From: Babylonia areolata
Lineage: Eukaryota; Mollusca; Gastropoda; Neogastropoda; Buccinidae
Direction of reading: 5' to 3'
NCBI RefSeq assembly: GCF_041734735.1
Contig: NC_134887.1
Coordinates: forward strand, 41,035,680-41,099,679
Length of the DNA: 64,000 nucleotides
This document shows, piece by piece, positions 54,575 to 64,000 of this stretch. Below the pieces are notes generated by a model. That model had not been told where the DNA came from. It was given only the letters and a program-made list of their open reading frames with translations, and ran no database searches. The first letter of the stretch is position 1. Every line of letters starts with the position of its first letter. A program made the translations under genes and the position numbers.

Positions 54575-56260
54575 GATAAAGCGGCAGACCAATGTTTATT
54601 CGAACAGCACTGTACAGTCATTACAACAAAACAAGATCAATAGGACGACACGGCAGGCAGGCAAACATTCACAGCACACAGGCAATATCAAACAGGTTAG
54701 CACAAATCATGCATACATACGTAGTTAACACCGATTGTTCAAAGCATGAGTTGTGTGGAGGACATGTCACTGTTTCCAAAATCAGCTGACTAGTAGCACA
54801 CTTTTTCAACCTGTGGTAGTAAAAAGCCCACACAATGAACAGCTGCATCAGACCGACTCTGACAACTTGTTGGACATGACTCAATGGGAAAGACATCCCA
54901 GGAAAGACATGACAAAGAGGGGGAAAAAAAAAAAGACCACCCCTCGCCACCCCCACCTCCCCCAAAAAAATGCTGGAAAAGAAAGTCCAAGGAAAAACAC
55001 TACTCAGAGGAAAAGAGAACCCCCCCCAAAAAAAGAAGAAAAAAAAGACTCCCTGACAAAGATGGCAGGAAGAAAACTAAGAAGTGACAACACAAGGGGG
55101 AACAGCTCTGACCAAAAATGACTTGCGCCGTGCAAAGCACAGAACAATGAATATAAAGAATATCTAAAACCTCCCATGTTTGTGGCCACCATATCCACTT
55201 TCAACCCATCGCCTTAAAAATGTATGGCTTTTTCAAATTTAGTGATTGATCATAGGTCTAGCTTGTGTTTTGTGAAACAGAAGACTGTCCATATGTTTTT
55301 TTTTTCTTTTTCCTTTACCATTTGCTTAGAGAATTTCACTCTGCACCTTAAAAATGTCTATGGGACATGAAGGCAGCAATCACTTGTCAGTGAGGTCACC
55401 ACCCACCAGCAGTCACCAACTTCTCTCTGGCCCTAATCTCCTGGAAGAATCCATGTCGGATCAGGAAAAAAACAGAAATACAAGGAGAGTCAGGGGGCTC
55501 AAGAGTGTGGGAGACATGGTAGGCCACCCCTCACGTCATCACAGTCACCCACAGAACTTTTCAGTGACAATGCTGTTCAAATGTGTGTGAGTGTGCATGC
55601 ACAAGTTTTTATACTGATATTCACATGTGTCCAAAATCCACTGTGTCTGTACTTGTATATTATTTTTGGTTTATGTTCCTTACCTGTTACGTACTACCCT
55701 GCCCCCCACTGCCCCCCCTTGTGACCTCAGTATACTTGGCAATGAAGACATATTCTAGTCTATCTATTCTAGTCTATGCTGCACTGACAGCAAACTGGGT
55801 AACAGTTCCTGTTGATGAGGAGAACAATCTTCACTGACAACGACAGAAAAGTACACCACCATTCTCACAGAAGACCTTCGAACATCCTCCCTACCCCCAT
55901 CCCAAAGCAGCAAATCCACCCAATGCATGACGTGACGGGGAACAATACCCAAAAGGAACCCTGAGAGGAATAAGCCCCACCCTTGTCCCCTGTGGTCATT
56001 CTGTACATGAATCACTGTCACATCCTACAGTGGACAATAGGTCACAACAAAAGAAGAGGCCGTGGCCATTACTTGTACACCTTAGTCCTCAAAGTAAACT
56101 GTCTTTGCTGATGCTGTGACTTCATCCTAAGGAAGGAGGGGGTGGAGGAGAACAGGTATTGTCACATTACTCTCCTAGTGGGTTTTTTTTGGTTTTTTTT
56201 CTACTCAATTTCTGATTTGGTGGCCATATAATCCAAAATGGTTTTAAACAGGTTTGAAAT
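54575..56260. other. unique sequence; possible 3' UTR of a minus-strand gene
   Basis: No exon or repeat family recognised. On the minus strand an AATAAACATTGGTCTG signal at 54586-54601 could end a transcript coming from higher coordinates. A-rich and C-rich tracts at 54920-55060. Open frames here are short and unsupported. Confidence 0.3.
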
Positions 56261-57655
56261 CCATCAGTAACTCATGCATGTCTAAAATAGAAATTTTCTC
56301 TATCTAAAATTACGTTTAAATAACATACTTACCGAGCGCCACAGCGGACCCCGGCAGGCGGTCTGACAGGACTTGTCCTGTCACACTAATCTCAACACTA
56401 ACGGTAAAATGAAAAACACGCCATAACCTCACGACATAGTAGCCGACTTGCCCCACAGGATATGAAGCCCTATGAACGGGGCAAAAAGGCCTCCATTCGC
56501 ACGAAACCTCAAAAGACGGAGGTGGTGGGTCATTAAATGTGGGTCTGTGGTAAGTTAATGTATTTAAGTAAGTTTGATAGAAAATTTTGTTTGTAACTAC
56601 AACAACATCACGGATCCAGACACAAATAGACCAAAGGTGGAGGCTGGGCCTGTTGCATCAGCCTATTGACGAGCCAGACAATACCGCTTACAAAGACCAC
56701 ACACGAACGATCCATTACTTGAGACCATCAGCCCGTAGCGTGCGACAAAATTCTCTGTTAAACCATAAAGTGCAAGGATTATCCAGTGCTGACATCAAGA
56801 ATGTCAATACCGCTATTGAATGCGGCAGGCAATGTGAAAGGACAATCTGATCGTTACATGACTCTGCATGGACATGGACAATCGACAGTGTTAAACCTAA
56901 CAGTGATGAAACATGGCACCTTTGAGATAAAATGATAAATGCCATCAACACGAGTTTCTAAATGTCAAGGATCAGGCAGGTTCACTATGATGAAGAGGCG
57001 TCCTTGACGTCCAAAGGACGCGCCATTTGACGGTACATTAGCTACATGGCCCATGACAGTGCGAGTACATACGTCATGAACATGGAAATCTGAAATGGAA
57101 AAGCAGTGATTCAATGGACAATGGAGAGGTGTAATGAAAGTGATACTGTATTGACAAAATTTCAGGAGAAACCTAAGTGAGATAATCTGACCAACAGCAA
57201 CCTGTCATGACATCACTACAGGCACAACTCACAACAAATCTGGACAGAAGAGAAAGTGGCAGGCAAAAACTTGAGTGCTCTCAACACATGGATACGAAGA
57301 AATGGCAGAAAAGATTAGTCTACCAGAAACAGTACCCAACAAACAGAGATGTACTGTCTGCTGAAACCCCTCACCTAACCAACAGCTTGGTGAGTCCTCA
57401 TGAAGAAACATTGGTGTCCGCCTTATTACCTTTAAAGTGAAAATATTAACGATACTACTGCAATAGTATGCTTGTAGATGAAATAAAAATGCGAGAATGT
57501 TCGATTGGGCCCATTTCATTCATGTGTCTTGGCTTATAAAGACTATAGTAGTTAATAAGCACCATAAAGGAGCCAATTCCGTGGTGCAAGAAAGAACCTT
57601 GAGTGAATCCTTGCTTGAACCCAGGTTCCAGCTATGTCCATCAAGTCGCCCTAGG
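56260..57655. repeat. left copy of a 1.4-1.8 kb repeated sequence
   Basis: Collinear with 62030-63840: CATGTCTAAAATAG; GACAGGACTT, GTCCTG and AATCTCAACACT; GAGCCAGACAATAC; TGGCAGGCAAAAACTT, CTCAACACATGGATAC and AATGGCAGAAAAGA; TGAAGAAACATT; then AGAACCTT and GATTC/GATCC TTGCTT. The blocks keep order and orientation. Spacing differs, the right copy having an extra tandem array. No coding text recognised. Confidence 0.75.
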
Positions 57656-59515
57656 CACACAACATAACCGCCCCACGATAGCACTAGCAGTGATAGAACC
57701 TCTGTTCTTCCCGCGTGGGCACATTCTGGCGTGGTGAACTAAGTCTCTGCCCTTTGATAGCGGAGTGGGAGGACAGTGGTGGTCCAAAGAAGTCATGCAA
57801 CCACGCTGTGCTGGCCAGTGGGGTGCGATGAGAATCAGGACGGCACTCTCCAGCCTTGCCTTTCTGAGGACTTTTCCCATGATTGGCAGTGGGGGGAAGG
57901 CGTACCCCGAAAGGTTGGACCAGCTGATCGACAGGGCGTCCACGGCCCAGGCCTGCGGGTCTGGGACTGGGGAGACGTATGTGGGGATGCGGAAGTTGAA
58001 CCTTGTGGCGAAGAGATCCACATGTGGTTTGTGCCAATGGTCCCAGATCGGCTGAAGTGTTGAGTGTGACAGGGTCCACTCCGTCTGAAGCACTGTGTGG
58101 GATCTGCTGAGGTAATCTGCTAGAATGTTGAGCTTGCCTGGGACATGTCGTGCTGTCAGGTGGATGTTGTGCTCCTGACACCAGAGGAGGACTGTCTCCG
58201 CATGCAGGGACAGCTGGTGAGAGTGAGCTCCCCCCTGTTTGTTCAGATAACATGCTACCGTCGTGTTGTCTGTGCATAGCAAGATCGACCTGCGCGAAAC
58301 GTGGGGGAGGAAGTGCTGGAGGGCAAGGGAGACCGCCTCCAGTTCCAGTTTGTTGATGTGCCATGATTGCTGCTGTGGGGACCAAGTCCCCGACGCTGTG
58401 TGGTTCTCCATGTGGGCACCCCAGCCCATGTTGGAGGCATCTGTGTATAGTTCTGCATCTGGAGTTGGGTTCGAGATGGGAACCCCGGCGTTGAGCCATT
58501 GCATGTCCATCCAGCGCTGGGTCGACTGTGAGAACCATGTGCCTAGAGGAATCTGGGTGTCCCACGTCTGAGAAGACTGGGACCACCTGTTCTGGAAGTG
58601 GCGCTGAAATGGGCGTTTGTGTAGTCTGCCCAAGGGGACCAGTGCAGCAAGAGACTCCATGAAGCCCAGTAGAGAGGCAAGCTCCCTGGCTGACGCCGAG
58701 GCTGCCTGTGATAGATGAGAAAGGAGGCTGTGTAGCCTGTGGAGGCGAGGCATGGCCGGACGTATGGTCATTGATACCGAATCGATCGCCATACCCAGGA
58801 ATTCGAACTGTTGAGAGGGCTCCAGTTCCGATTTGTCTGTGTTCATCAGAAAGCCCAGTGCTTGGCACTGGGTCCTGACGAGGTTGAGGTGATGCTGGCA
58901 GAGGGCCTTGCTCTCTGCGAGGATCAACCAGTCGTCTAGGTAGACCCTCAGGCGTATGCCCTTGCTCCTGAGGGCCAAACATAGTTCCCTGACCACTCTG
59001 GTGAAGACCCACGGGGCTGGAGCCAGGCCGAATGGAAGGGCTCTGAACTGGAAGGACTTGCCTTCCCATGAGAAGCGGAGCCACTTGCGGTCCCTGGGGT
59101 GAACGAGGACATGGAAGTAAGCGTCTGTGAGGTCTATGGAGACTGCCCAGTCGCCTTGTCTGATGGAGTCCCTGATTGACGCAGGTGATTCCATGCGGAA
59201 TGATTTGTGCTGGAGATATCTGTTTAGGGGCGAAAGGTCTAGGACTGGCCGCCATCCGCCGGATGTTTTGGGAACGACGAAAATGCGGCCGAAGAAGCCC
59301 GGGGAGAGAGGAGGAGCTTCTTCTATGGCCTCTTTGTGGAGAAGAGAGAGTATTTCGTCCCGCAGGGCTGAGCAGGCTGTGTCGCCCTGAGGGGGGGGGA
59401 AGGGAGGAGGAGAGAGAGTGAGAGGTGCCTTGGAGGAGAGCCAAGGCAGGCGGAACCCCGACCCTATCACCCGGAGGACCCACTCGCATGCTGGGAGAGA
59501 CAGCCACGCTGGCAT
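57641..59515 (-). CDS. RT/RNase H reading frame of the DIRS-like element
   Basis: Reverse transcriptase blocks in order: GGWRPVLDLSPLNRYL, SIDLTDAYFHV, ALPFGLAPAPWVFTRVV, the catalytic YLDDWLILAES, and FLGMAIDS. RNase H blocks follow: LYTDASNMGWGA, INKLELEAVSLAL, LLCTDNTTVACYLNKQGG and ARHVPGKLNILADYLSR. This order with no protease or integrase is typical of DIRS/Pat/Ngaro elements. The frame overlaps the end of the gag-like frame, as is usual in the family. The upstream limit of the frame is not fixed. Treated as part of a mobile-element fossil. Confidence 0.85.
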   Translation of the reverse strand: MPAWLSLPACEWVLRVIGSGFRLPWLSSKAPLTLSPPPFPPPQGDTACSALRDEILSLLHKEAIEEAPPLSPGFFGRIFVVPKTSGGWRPVLDLSPLNRYLQHKSFRMESPASIRDSIRQGDWAVSIDLTDAYFHVLVHPRDRKWLRFSWEGKSFQFRALPFGLAPAPWVFTRVVRELCLALRSKGIRLRVYLDDWLILAESKALCQHHLNLVRTQCQALGFLMNTDKSELEPSQQFEFLGMAIDSVSMTIRPAMPRLHRLHSLLSHLSQAASASARELASLLGFMESLAALVPLGRLHKRPFQRHFQNRWSQSSQTWDTQIPLGTWFSQSTQRWMDMQWLNAGVPISNPTPDAELYTDASNMGWGAHMENHTASGTWSPQQQSWHINKLELEAVSLALQHFLPHVSRRSILLCTDNTTVACYLNKQGGAHSHQLSLHAETVLLWCQEHNIHLTARHVPGKLNILADYLSRSHTVLQTEWTLSHSTLQPIWDHWHKPHVDLFATRFNFRIPTYVSPVPDPQAWAVDALSISWSNLSGYAFPPLPIMGKVLRKARLESAVLILIAPHWPAQRGCMTSLDHHCPPTPLSKGRDLVHHARMCPRGKNRGSITASAIVGRLCCVPRAT

Positions 59516-59578
59516 GTGCCTGGACAGGCTTCCTGCTGGCTGTTGGTGCGCGAGTGGCGGGTGAAGGGCGGGGGCAAG

Positions 59579-61741
59579 TCATTGGGGGTGGGCCGGAGTG
59601 GAGTTGGTTGCTGGCCTGCGTGGAGGGCGGAGTGAGTGCGGCTGGCGCCTGTACGGTCTGGGCTGACCCCTGGGTTGTGGCCTGGGTTGTGCTCTGGCGT
59701 TTGAGGTTGTGGATTGGCGCGGGCGCGGTCGGAAGGAGGTAATGTTGCTACGCCTTAAGGTGTAGGGCTGATGCCGTTGAGCATGCCGCGGGTGTGCCTG
59801 AGTGCGGAGAGGGCCTGCGCCGAGGGCAAGGTCCCTACCCAAGTCTGCGCGGCGTTTGATGGCCGCAGTGGGGAAGCCTTGACCAAAAAGGGAACCGTCG
59901 GCGGGAGGAAGCGCTCTGAGGGAAGCATGTTCTGGCAGAGAACGCACGTATGGAGAGTGGTCGAGCACAGCGTCCCTCCTGGCCAAAATCACGTTCATGT
60001 AGGCCTGCGCTTGTATATTGGCAGAGCGCATAAGGAGCTGGGCGATCTGCTGTACGAAGGGAGAGAAGACCGAGATGTCAAGGCCGGCTGGTGGGTCAGC
60101 TGGCGTTTCCATCAGTGCTGTGGCAAGGCCCGCCAGGAAGTTGTCTATGGCTGCAGTTGATTCAAGGGACAACCTTGCAGCTTCTTCCAGGTCCATCAAG
60201 AATCTGTCTGTCACTGTGACTGAGCGATTGGCCTGCGAATTGTTTGGGAGTAGTAGTAGGTCCTCCTGAGAAAGAGGCAGGGGCCTTTGCGGGATAGGAC
60301 CCGGAGCTAACAGTGGGGGTTTTGAAGTGGGTCTGGGTTGGGTTTTTAAGAATTTGCCTCGACCCATTGCTGCAGGGAAATCGGGTACAGAATCAGAGGG
60401 GACCTCGCTGATGGGTTGGCCCCTGATGCGTGCCAGCGTACTATGCAGGGCATCAAGTACCATGGGCGACTGTGTGAGGGCATAGTGAGGGCCATTGGAG
60501 GATCTGTGGATGCCCATGATTTCCATAGCACCGCAGGATTGAGGCGTGCCCGGTGCATGAATTGTCTCCACCCTGTCTGGAGTGTAGGAAGCTAGGTGTC
60601 CTAGTGCTTCCTGCAGGGAAACCAACTGGTTTTCTTCTGAAGGTGGTTCCTCTGAGTCTGTGTCACCATCAGAAAAAGTCTCTTCAGTGGCATAGGGTGA
60701 TGGATCAGGCTGTGTGCTGGGCACGTGGTCAGTGTGGCTGTCCTGGGTGCTCTGAGTGTGTCCTGCTGAAGTGGAGGGTAGCTGCTGGTGGGTGGCAGGG
60801 GGTGGTGGTATTGCATTAGAAGAAGGAGCAGAAGCAGGAGAAGGTGTGGCACCAGGAAGGACAGTGGAGCATAATTGCTGCAGCAAGCTGATAATGAGCT
60901 GCTGATTGTTTGTTTGAGCAGCTTGCTGTGAGACCGTTTGTGGCTGGGAAACAGCAGCAGCTGGAGAAATGGCAGATGTGGACATCACTGCATGGCTTGG
61001 TGGAACCGTGCACGCGCCTGCACTGGAGGCAAGGGGCAGTGACGGTGCAAGGGAAGTAACTGCGGCGGTCACCGATAAGGGGACCGAAGCAGGAGTTGCC
61101 TCCCTTGGATTGGAAAATCGTGACAAGGGGAGGGGTGCACGCGTATGGGCAAGCGTGTCCCCTAGTGGTCCACCTTCCTCCCTGCACAATGGGAGGGCAT
61201 CCCTACACGCCACGGTCGCCAAAGGATCCGAGACGGTCGAGGCATGCCGCGTGGGGGGCTCGTGATCCGATGTCACGGCCGCCACCACGGACGCATCGCA
61301 CGTAGGGCCCAGACTAGTGTGCGGATCCAGAGCAAGTGACTTGCGTTGTTTCCCCAAAGGGTTTGTGCAAAAATCCCTTGAGACTGAGGGCATGGGGAAA
61401 GGGATAGAGGAGGTCGACTCGGGTACTGCCGACTGGCAGAGCCGAGAAATCGCGGATCGCGACGAGTCCGATCGCGAATCGAAAAAAGGATTGTGAATGG
61501 CACCACTGACCTGTGTATTGGTAAGCAAACCTGTAGAAGTCGCCGGAGGAGGCGTAGTGGGTAGTGGTGGTCTGGAGTCGACCGGAGGTAGCGGAGGAAG
61601 TGGGGGTGGCGTAGGGTTGGCGTTGCTGAGAGCGGCAGAGGTAGAGGGCCCAGACTGATCGCGAATCGATTGCGATCGTGCCTTAATTTTAGCCCGATCT
61701 CCCAATCGGGCTACATAATTGTGCGACCTGTTTGAAGACAT
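59579..61741 (-). CDS. gag-like reading frame of the DIRS-like element
   Basis: About 720 codons from an ATG that is also present in the terminal fragment at 19.5 kb (MSSNRS). The protein is S/T/P/A-rich in its first half. A more conserved-looking middle (GRGKFLKTQPRPTSKPPLLA, MDLEEAARLSLESTAAIDNF, then AQAYMNVILARRDAVLDHS) resembles gag proteins of DIRS elements, and the C-terminus is basic, R/P-rich, as expected for nucleic-acid binding. No zinc knuckle seen. Identification rests on position and composition. Confidence 0.7.
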   Translation of the reverse strand: MSSNRSHNYVARLGDRAKIKARSQSIRDQSGPSTSAALSNANPTPPPLPPLPPVDSRPPLPTTPPPATSTGLLTNTQVSGAIHNPFFDSRSDSSRSAISRLCQSAVPESTSSIPFPMPSVSRDFCTNPLGKQRKSLALDPHTSLGPTCDASVVAAVTSDHEPPTRHASTVSDPLATVACRDALPLCREEGGPLGDTLAHTRAPLPLSRFSNPREATPASVPLSVTAAVTSLAPSLPLASSAGACTVPPSHAVMSTSAISPAAAVSQPQTVSQQAAQTNNQQLIISLLQQLCSTVLPGATPSPASAPSSNAIPPPPATHQQLPSTSAGHTQSTQDSHTDHVPSTQPDPSPYATEETFSDGDTDSEEPPSEENQLVSLQEALGHLASYTPDRVETIHAPGTPQSCGAMEIMGIHRSSNGPHYALTQSPMVLDALHSTLARIRGQPISEVPSDSVPDFPAAMGRGKFLKTQPRPTSKPPLLAPGPIPQRPLPLSQEDLLLLPNNSQANRSVTVTDRFLMDLEEAARLSLESTAAIDNFLAGLATALMETPADPPAGLDISVFSPFVQQIAQLLMRSANIQAQAYMNVILARRDAVLDHSPYVRSLPEHASLRALPPADGSLFGQGFPTAAIKRRADLGRDLALGAGPLRTQAHPRHAQRHQPYTLRRSNITSFRPRPRQSTTSNARAQPRPQPRGQPRPYRRQPHSLRPPRRPATNSTPAHPQ

Positions 61742-62025
61742 AATCGGACACAAAACAGAAACGCCAAAGAATCGATAGACAGGTAGAAAATGCGAAAAAC
61801 TTAGCCGTATGAAGTGCACAGGTACAGGTGTCGAGATGGCTGCCGGAAAAAGAGGGCGATAACCAGGGGGACAAAGGGGACGTTACCTACTTCCGGGAGG
61901 TTATCGGCCGTAGTTCTCTCATTTTCTCCGCATAGGCGGATAGTAGTTTGCACAGGACAGGAATGTCAGACCCCTGCCGGAGTCTGCGCTAGTTGGGTCA
62001 CGGTTAAGTATGTGTGATTAAATGG
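61725..62025 (+). repeat. right-hand terminal repeat of the DIRS-like element
   Basis: Defined by the shared blocks at 19465-19782, 20285-20462 and 34780-35069 (GCATAGGCGGATAGTAGTTT, GGACAGGAATGTCAGACCCC), and by the inverted counterpart at 56275-56400. All four plus-oriented pieces have the same outer limit, AAGTATGTxxxATTAAA or AAGTATGTTATTTAAA. Confidence 0.8.
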
Positions 62026-62029
62026 GGTC

Positions 62030-63840
62030 TGTGTAATACATGTCTAAAATAGATGTCTTGTGTCATACATATTTAAAATCACAGTCTGTATGTCTGAATA
62101 ACAATCATCCTGCTAGCACAGGAGTCTGTGTCACAGCGTGTGCCCCTGGTCCACAGACAAAGGCTCAGGACAGGACTTTTGTCCTGCACACGCTGAATCT
62201 CAACACTGAACGCTAAAACTGCCACCACTCAACACCACCACCACCCATAGTACCTCAGCAGACCTGTGAGGCAGAACTTGGCAAAAGACCCAAACAGAGA
62301 TAGAAAAGGCAGAAACAAAGAGAGCCAAAAAAAAGAGGGCTCCTTCTTGCACAGAATTCCCTCCAAAATACGAGAGAGTGTGTGTGTGTATGTAAATGTG
62401 TGTCTGTGTGTGAGTGTAAATGTATGCGTGTGTGTGTGTGAGTAAATTGTGGGTGTGTATGTGTGTGACACCTACAACAGCACATCAGCATTACAGCACA
62501 CAATAATAACAAAGAGATGGACAGCTGGCACAATATGAATACTGACAATCAGCACAATTTGAACGAGCCAGACAATACAGTTACTACAGACCATCATCAT
62601 ACTAACACCACAGTTCACACCACTGCAGCAACACTGTAAGCAGCGACAACATTGCACTGTTACACCATAACCAGAGACCAAGGGAAGTCACCACAGTGCA
62701 TGAACTATCAAGAATGTACAAAAACACGGACAATCATGACAATGTTTAAATGAACATGGAATCATGGCAATGTGAACATGGACAATCATGATGGTTTACA
62801 TGAACAATCATGACCATGTGTACATGGACAATCATGACAATGTAAATAAAAAGTGATAAACATGGACAATCATGACAATGTGAATAAAAAGTGATAAACA
62901 TGCACAATCATCACGATGTGTACATAAAAGTGATGAACAAGGACAATCAAGGCAGTGTGTACATAAAGTGATGAACATGGACCATCATGACAATGTGTAC
63001 AAAAGTGATAAACATGGGCCATCATGACAATGTGTACATTAGCAATAAACATGGACCATCATGACAATGTGTACATACAGTGATGAACATGGATAATCCT
63101 GACAATGTGTACAAACAGTGATCAATGTGGACAATCGTGACAAGCTGTACATAAAGTGATAAACCTGTACAACCATGACAATATGTAAATGAACACGGAC
63201 AAGAACAACAATGTGTACATGAACAATCATGACACACCACAGCAACACACTGTCAATGACATACACTACACGGACACAACAGTAGCCCAACAAAATTCAT
63301 GGACAAAGATGAAATGGCAGGCAAAAACTTCTGTGCCTCTCAACACATGGATACACATGAAATGGCAGAAAAGACTTCCAGGTCTCTCAACACACAAAAA
63401 AAGATAAAACGACAACAACAACAAAAAATGTATGCATCTCTCAATCCCTTTCACTCTGACACAACCACAGACTTGGAGATGAAAGTCCTCACAATGAAGA
63501 AACATTATTCTGGTGTCATCTTTTAGGCATCTTATCCTTTACCTTTTTATTATATTTAAAAAAATAATAATATATACATATGCAAATAAGTATGTTTCAT
63601 CTGATTAGATTGAAATAAAAATTCAAATCGTTCATTCCTGTCCCCATTTCACATTCATTTTACTTTGCTTAAAAAAATAAAAAATTCTAATCATGTAGTT
63701 TAATACAGCCCAACCAATTAAAATATGGGTTTAATTCGGGGATGCTAAGAAAAAAAAAAAAAAAAGAACCTTAGTGAAGATCCTTGCTTAGAAACCAGGT
63801 TCACCAAGCTATGGTACCCATGCCAAAGTCGCCCCAGGAC
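62030..63840. repeat. right copy of the 1.4-1.8 kb repeated sequence
   Basis: Collinear with 56260-57655. It includes an additional ~30-bp degenerate array (62740-63190; CATGGACAATCATGACAATG) and GTGT microsatellite DNA (62375-62465). It ends in AGAACCTTAGTGAAGATCCT, then TTGCTTAGAAACCAGG and AAGTCGCCCCAGG. No coding text recognised. Confidence 0.75.
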
Positions 63841-64000
63841 CCACACCCCCCACACCCAACCAAGCCCCAACCCGACAGTCACTACAAGTGAAGACACAAC
63901 CAGTTATACATCTCCCTGACGATAGGGCAGCATTCAATGGGTGCGTGAAGTGATCTCAAATCCATCATGTCCCTTTGTGCAGGTGTTGAAGAGACAGGCT
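63841..64000. other. window end, nothing recognised
   Basis: C-rich then unique sequence. No exon border or repeat identified. Confidence 0.4.

Larger units (their letters stand above)
56275..62025 (-). mobile_element. DIRS-like (tyrosine-recombinase class) retroelement
   Basis: Minus-strand element. Parts: a gag-like frame, an overlapping RT/RNase H frame, and inverted ends. The right end (read from the plus strand) holds CAGACCCCTGCCGGAGTCTG and AAGTATGTGTGATTAAA. The left end, read from the minus strand, holds TGTCAGACCGCCTGCCGGGG and AAGTATGTTATTTAAACG, so the two ends are inverted copies over ~70 bases. Inverted ends plus a Pat/DIRS-type RT-RNase H support the DIRS group rather than Ty3/gypsy. 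I recognise no tyrosine-recombinase or methyltransferase frame, so the copy looks incomplete or rearranged. The open frames and only moderately diverged ends suggest it is not ancient. A boundary at 57.65 kb, where the repeated sequence begins, is an alternative left limit. Confidence 0.7.

Noticed and set aside
57684-59582. 632-codon second minus-strand frame over the RT region
   Set aside because: Composition is P/R/H-rich with no motifs. It is the out-of-register shadow of the RT/RNase H frame.
57641-61741. Ty3/gypsy LTR retrotransposon as the identity of the 57-62 kb element
   Set aside because: No protease or integrase text, ends inverted rather than direct, and RT/RNase H blocks of DIRS/Pat type.

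Overview
This is animal nuclear DNA: spliced genes with GT-AG introns, several short-interspersed-element (SINE) families, LINE remnants and very dense mini- and microsatellites. The SINE types and the general texture suggest a mollusc, probably a marine gastropod. That assignment rests on recognition by eye, not on a search.

Three host genes and the end of a fourth transcriptional neighbourhood can be read. (1) At 2157-8820 (+) lie the last four recognised coding exons of a coiled-coil protein whose start is outside the window. (2) At 18310-22776 (+) is a three-exon gene for a 433-residue Myb/SANT-like (trihelix) DNA-binding protein with a C-terminal coiled coil. (3) At 28508-37043 (-) is a five-exon gene for a 513-residue HARBI1-like (PIF/Harbinger nuclease-derived) protein with altered catalytic positions. 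It is convergent with gene 2. (4) At 41140-53010 (+) is a complete eight-exon EIF2B1 gene (eIF2B subunit alpha, 311 residues) starting with a 28-nt coding exon. All exon phases in genes 2, 3 and 4 close without adjustment.

From about 54.5 kb to the end there is no recognisable host exon. This part holds a DIRS-like (tyrosine-recombinase class) retroelement on the minus strand with a gag-like and an RT/RNase H reading frame. It carries inverted terminal repeats and sits between two diverged copies of a 1.4-1.8 kb sequence. Shorter 5'-terminal pieces of the same family lie at 19.5, 20.3 and 34.8 kb.

Two observations stand out. First, at six or more splice junctions in three or four genes the adjoining intron is a tandem repeat whose unit contains the splice site itself plus a few bases of exon, so each true junction is next to several to dozens of look-alike sites. 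Second, a Myb-like gene and a HARBI1-like gene lie next to each other, tail to tail. These are the two gene types of a PIF/Harbinger transposon, here both intron-rich and with the nuclease site eroded, which suggests a linked domesticated pair. Other items include two exactly 232-bp TTAA-flanked MITEs, a third TTAA MITE with 19-bp ends, nested insertions (SINE in LINE, TIR element in SINE, SINE in minisatellite), two inverted minisatellite arrays 5' of EIF2B1 and a palindromic CCAAT pair at its putative promoter.
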